A DNA stretch of 64,000 bases from Trichomonas vaginalis G3 (lineage: Eukaryota > Parabasalia > Trichomonadida > Trichomonadidae): positions 23,901,300 to 23,965,299 of the forward strand of contig NC_067204.1 in assembly GCF_026262505.1 (NCBI RefSeq), read 5' to 3'. The notes under the pieces were generated by a model that was not told where the DNA came from, made no database searches, and saw nothing but the letters and a program-made list of their open reading frames with translations. Position numbers and translations under genes: made by a program. This document shows, one piece after another, positions 62,566 through 64,000 of this stretch (position 1 is its first letter; each line of letters starts with the position of its first letter).

Positions 62566-63585
62566 TCAGTCTGATCTTGAGTTATAATCAGCAGGTGCAT
62601 TATCAAGTGGCATTTCCTTGCCAAATGAAGTGAGAATTTTATTTTTGTATTGCAAATGGTTCTTTTTGATCTTGTAAGCTGCCTTTGCATTTGAGTGGCT
62701 ATATCTATTATGTCTTGCTGCAAGAACATAGTTTTCTTTGACCTTTGGATCACTAATATGCCGATTTTTCGGTTTATGGTTAAAATGGTAAGAACAGAAG
62801 CCATCTCCAAGCGAGGTAAGTGCTATATGTGAATCTAGCCACCCTGCAACCCATGGATCCCATCTATATTTGCCCATATGGAAAGGAGGAATTTCATCGA
62901 TGTTTAATTGCATTGGTTTCTTCGAAATCAGGAAGAAATCAATGCCCCAAGTAGAATGAGTATGTCTGTCCTTCGCAATCGAGTCGTAGTCAATGGGAAT
63001 TTGAGTTTTTTGTTTCAGGGAATAATTGAAATCGCATCTGCGGCTAATAACAGCAGCTTGAAGGTTCTTTTGATAGAAGTAATCCATGACAAACTGACAT
63101 CTCGGATACCAGCCTTTTGGCAAAATTATATCCGAATTTATCCAACAAACGTAATCAGTTTGCGAGTAATCGAAGCCTTTGAAGAACCAATCATCTATGT
63201 ATGGAACTCCATCAGAATCAACGTCGATTGGTTCTGTGAAGAAAATTCTGTTTTTACCGAAATGTCTTTCTAATTCTGGTACTATAGTATTGTTTGGGTC
63301 AAATTCTTCTTGTGGAAGTAAAATCAAGAGCTTTGATAAATGTGATGTCGTAAGCCAAGAACTCATAGTGATTAAATATAGATTGTAGAGTTCTTTTGTG
63401 GTTACTGGATATGGTACTGCACAAAAAGTTATTGACAAATTGAAATCCATGTATTTTGTTGAATAAATGAAATCATTCGAGTGTTTATAAAGAAAATAAA
63501 CAATGGATATGATCAACAATGATATGAAGTATACAAGTAACATATATTTTATCATCTGAAATCTCTTCAAAGAACTAAATCTCAT
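62566..63585 (-). CDS. Type II membrane glycosyltransferase-like protein, 339 aa
   Basis: The frame is open to an upstream Met at 63633, but a TCACT initiator at 63611-63615 lies between, so Met at 63585 (MRFSSLKRF) is preferred. One membrane anchor spans residues 13-33, followed by a lumenal catalytic-type domain. LSITFCAVPYP and the strand LLILLPQEEF come first; YVCWINSDIIL (NSD at about 150-152) is a DxD-like metal/nucleotide-sugar motif. HSTWGIDFFLISKK and KYRWDPWVAGWLD follow. This order suggests a GT-A type glycosyltransferase acting in the Golgi on surface glycans. The substrate cannot be read. An out-of-frame ATG occurs between initiator and start. Confidence 0.7.
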   Translation of the reverse strand: MRFSSLKRFQMIKYMLLVYFISLLIISIVYFLYKHSNDFIYSTKYMDFNLSITFCAVPYPVTTKELYNLYLITMSSWLTTSHLSKLLILLPQEEFDPNNTIVPELERHFGKNRIFFTEPIDVDSDGVPYIDDWFFKGFDYSQTDYVCWINSDIILPKGWYPRCQFVMDYFYQKNLQAAVISRRCDFNYSLKQKTQIPIDYDSIAKDRHTHSTWGIDFFLISKKPMQLNIDEIPPFHMGKYRWDPWVAGWLDSHIALTSLGDGFCSYHFNHKPKNRHISDPKVKENYVLAARHNRYSHSNAKAAYKIKKNHLQYKNKILTSFGKEMPLDNAPADYNSRSD

Positions 63586-63610
63586 TTCGAAATTTTCATT
63601 TATATAAAAA

Positions 63611-63615
63611 AGTGA
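63611..63615 (-). promoter_or_regulatory. Trichomonad-type initiator (TCACT, minus strand)
   Basis: TCACT on the minus strand fits TCA(C/T)(A/T) and sits 28 bases before the ATG at 63585. It decides against the longer frame start. Confidence 0.45.
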
Positions 63616-63691
63616 CAAATATTCAATCATCAAATCATTCTAAGCTTTAATATAATCATCAATCACTATATGCTATTTGGATTCTATTTTA

Positions 63692-63696
63692 TCACT
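63692..63696 (+). promoter_or_regulatory. Trichomonad-type initiator (TCACT) of the last gene
   Basis: TCACT with the presumed start A at 63694, 17 bases before the ATG at 63711. Confidence 0.5.
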
Positions 63697-63710
63697 TCAA
63701 ATTTCAAAAA

Positions 63711-64000
63711 ATGGAAGTTCTTCCTCATAATGTACAAAATCTTATTAAAAAAATCAAGAAAAACATAGACAAAAACGGATCTGTTGATTCAAGATCCTGG
63801 GCATATTTCTCCGAAACAAATGCAGATCCAAAAACTCTTTTCCACGCATTTCATCAAATTGTTTGTTATATTTTCGAAAGTACAGACAAAAACAGAACTA
63901 GTATTCTCAAAGATTTGCACAGTGAAGTTAAAACATCATCTCTTTTGCTCGATGCCTATTTATACGCAGTTTATACTTCTAATCTTCCGGGAGGATCTGA
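63711..64000 (+). CDS. Start of a helical host protein (runs off window)
   Basis: The frame MEVLPHNVQNLIKKIKKNID is open to the window end (over 95 residues) and has an initiator-like motif upstream. The visible part is helical and soluble, with SVDSRSWAYFSETNADPKTL and a hydrophobic core LFHAFHQIVCYIFEST. The family is unclear from this fragment; an alpha-solenoid beginning is possible. It is divergent from the glycosyltransferase-like gene. Confidence 0.6.
   Translation, partial: MEVLPHNVQNLIKKIKKNIDKNGSVDSRSWAYFSETNADPKTLFHAFHQIVCYIFESTDKNRTSILKDLHSEVKTSSLLLDAYLYAVYTSNLPGGS

Noticed and set aside
62409-62810. 133-aa minus-strand frame
   Set aside because: Overlaps the glycosyltransferase-like gene end in another frame and has no features of its own.

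Overview
The window looks like nuclear DNA of a trichomonad parasite, most probably Trichomonas vaginalis or a close relative. The reasons are: AT-rich, almost intron-less host genes; an ankyrin gene of the DUF3447-type family that is hugely expanded in T. vaginalis; TCA(C/T)(A/T) initiator-like motifs just upstream of some start codons; and two Maverick/Polinton elements, which make up a large share of that genome. The assignment rests on protein-family recognition and layout, not on a search.

Layout. (1) 1-6062: right-hand part of a Maverick (copy 1), running off the left edge of the window, with capsid-type and large coiled-coil genes, an acidic-tail protein gene and a terminal inverted repeat. 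(2) 6063-21108: a 15-kb inverted-repeat element abutting copy 1 directly. Its arms are about 1.8 kb of unique sequence followed by a mirrored 17/18-bp satellite (1.7 kb on the left, 6 kb on the right). The loop holds one 220-aa orphan gene and a second, 19-bp satellite. I do not recognise this element, and it is the best candidate here for something undescribed. (3) 21109-32690: host DNA with a helical hypothetical gene, a single-pass surface protein, a frameshifted ankyrin gene between two discoidin-like fragments, a conserved hypothetical gene and a multi-span membrane protein. (4) 32697-55275: a second Maverick (copy 2), about 22.6 kb, with both ends present and a candidate 6-bp target duplication. 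It is structurally complete at its ends, but many of its genes are broken (roughly ten or more breaks overall). (5) 55282-64000: host DNA with an RBBP6-like DWNN/RING protein, a divergent GAF-PDE phosphodiesterase, a type II membrane glycosyltransferase-like protein and the start of another gene.

Maverick copy 2 is unusually rich. It carries a Dam-like adenine methyltransferase, a phage-tail-collar-like fibre, a retroviral-type integrase, a packaging ATPase, an SF3/D5-like helicase, two KilA-N type genes, capsid-type genes and small amphipathic virion-like proteins. I see no protein-primed DNA polymerase. Around one 310-aa gene lie two inverted arrays holding twelve AGATCT sites, most in perfect palindromes; AGATCT contains GATC, the site of classical Dam enzymes. 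Three genes in this part share a nearly identical upstream motif. Copies 1 and 2 are very similar where they overlap, so both insertions look recent.
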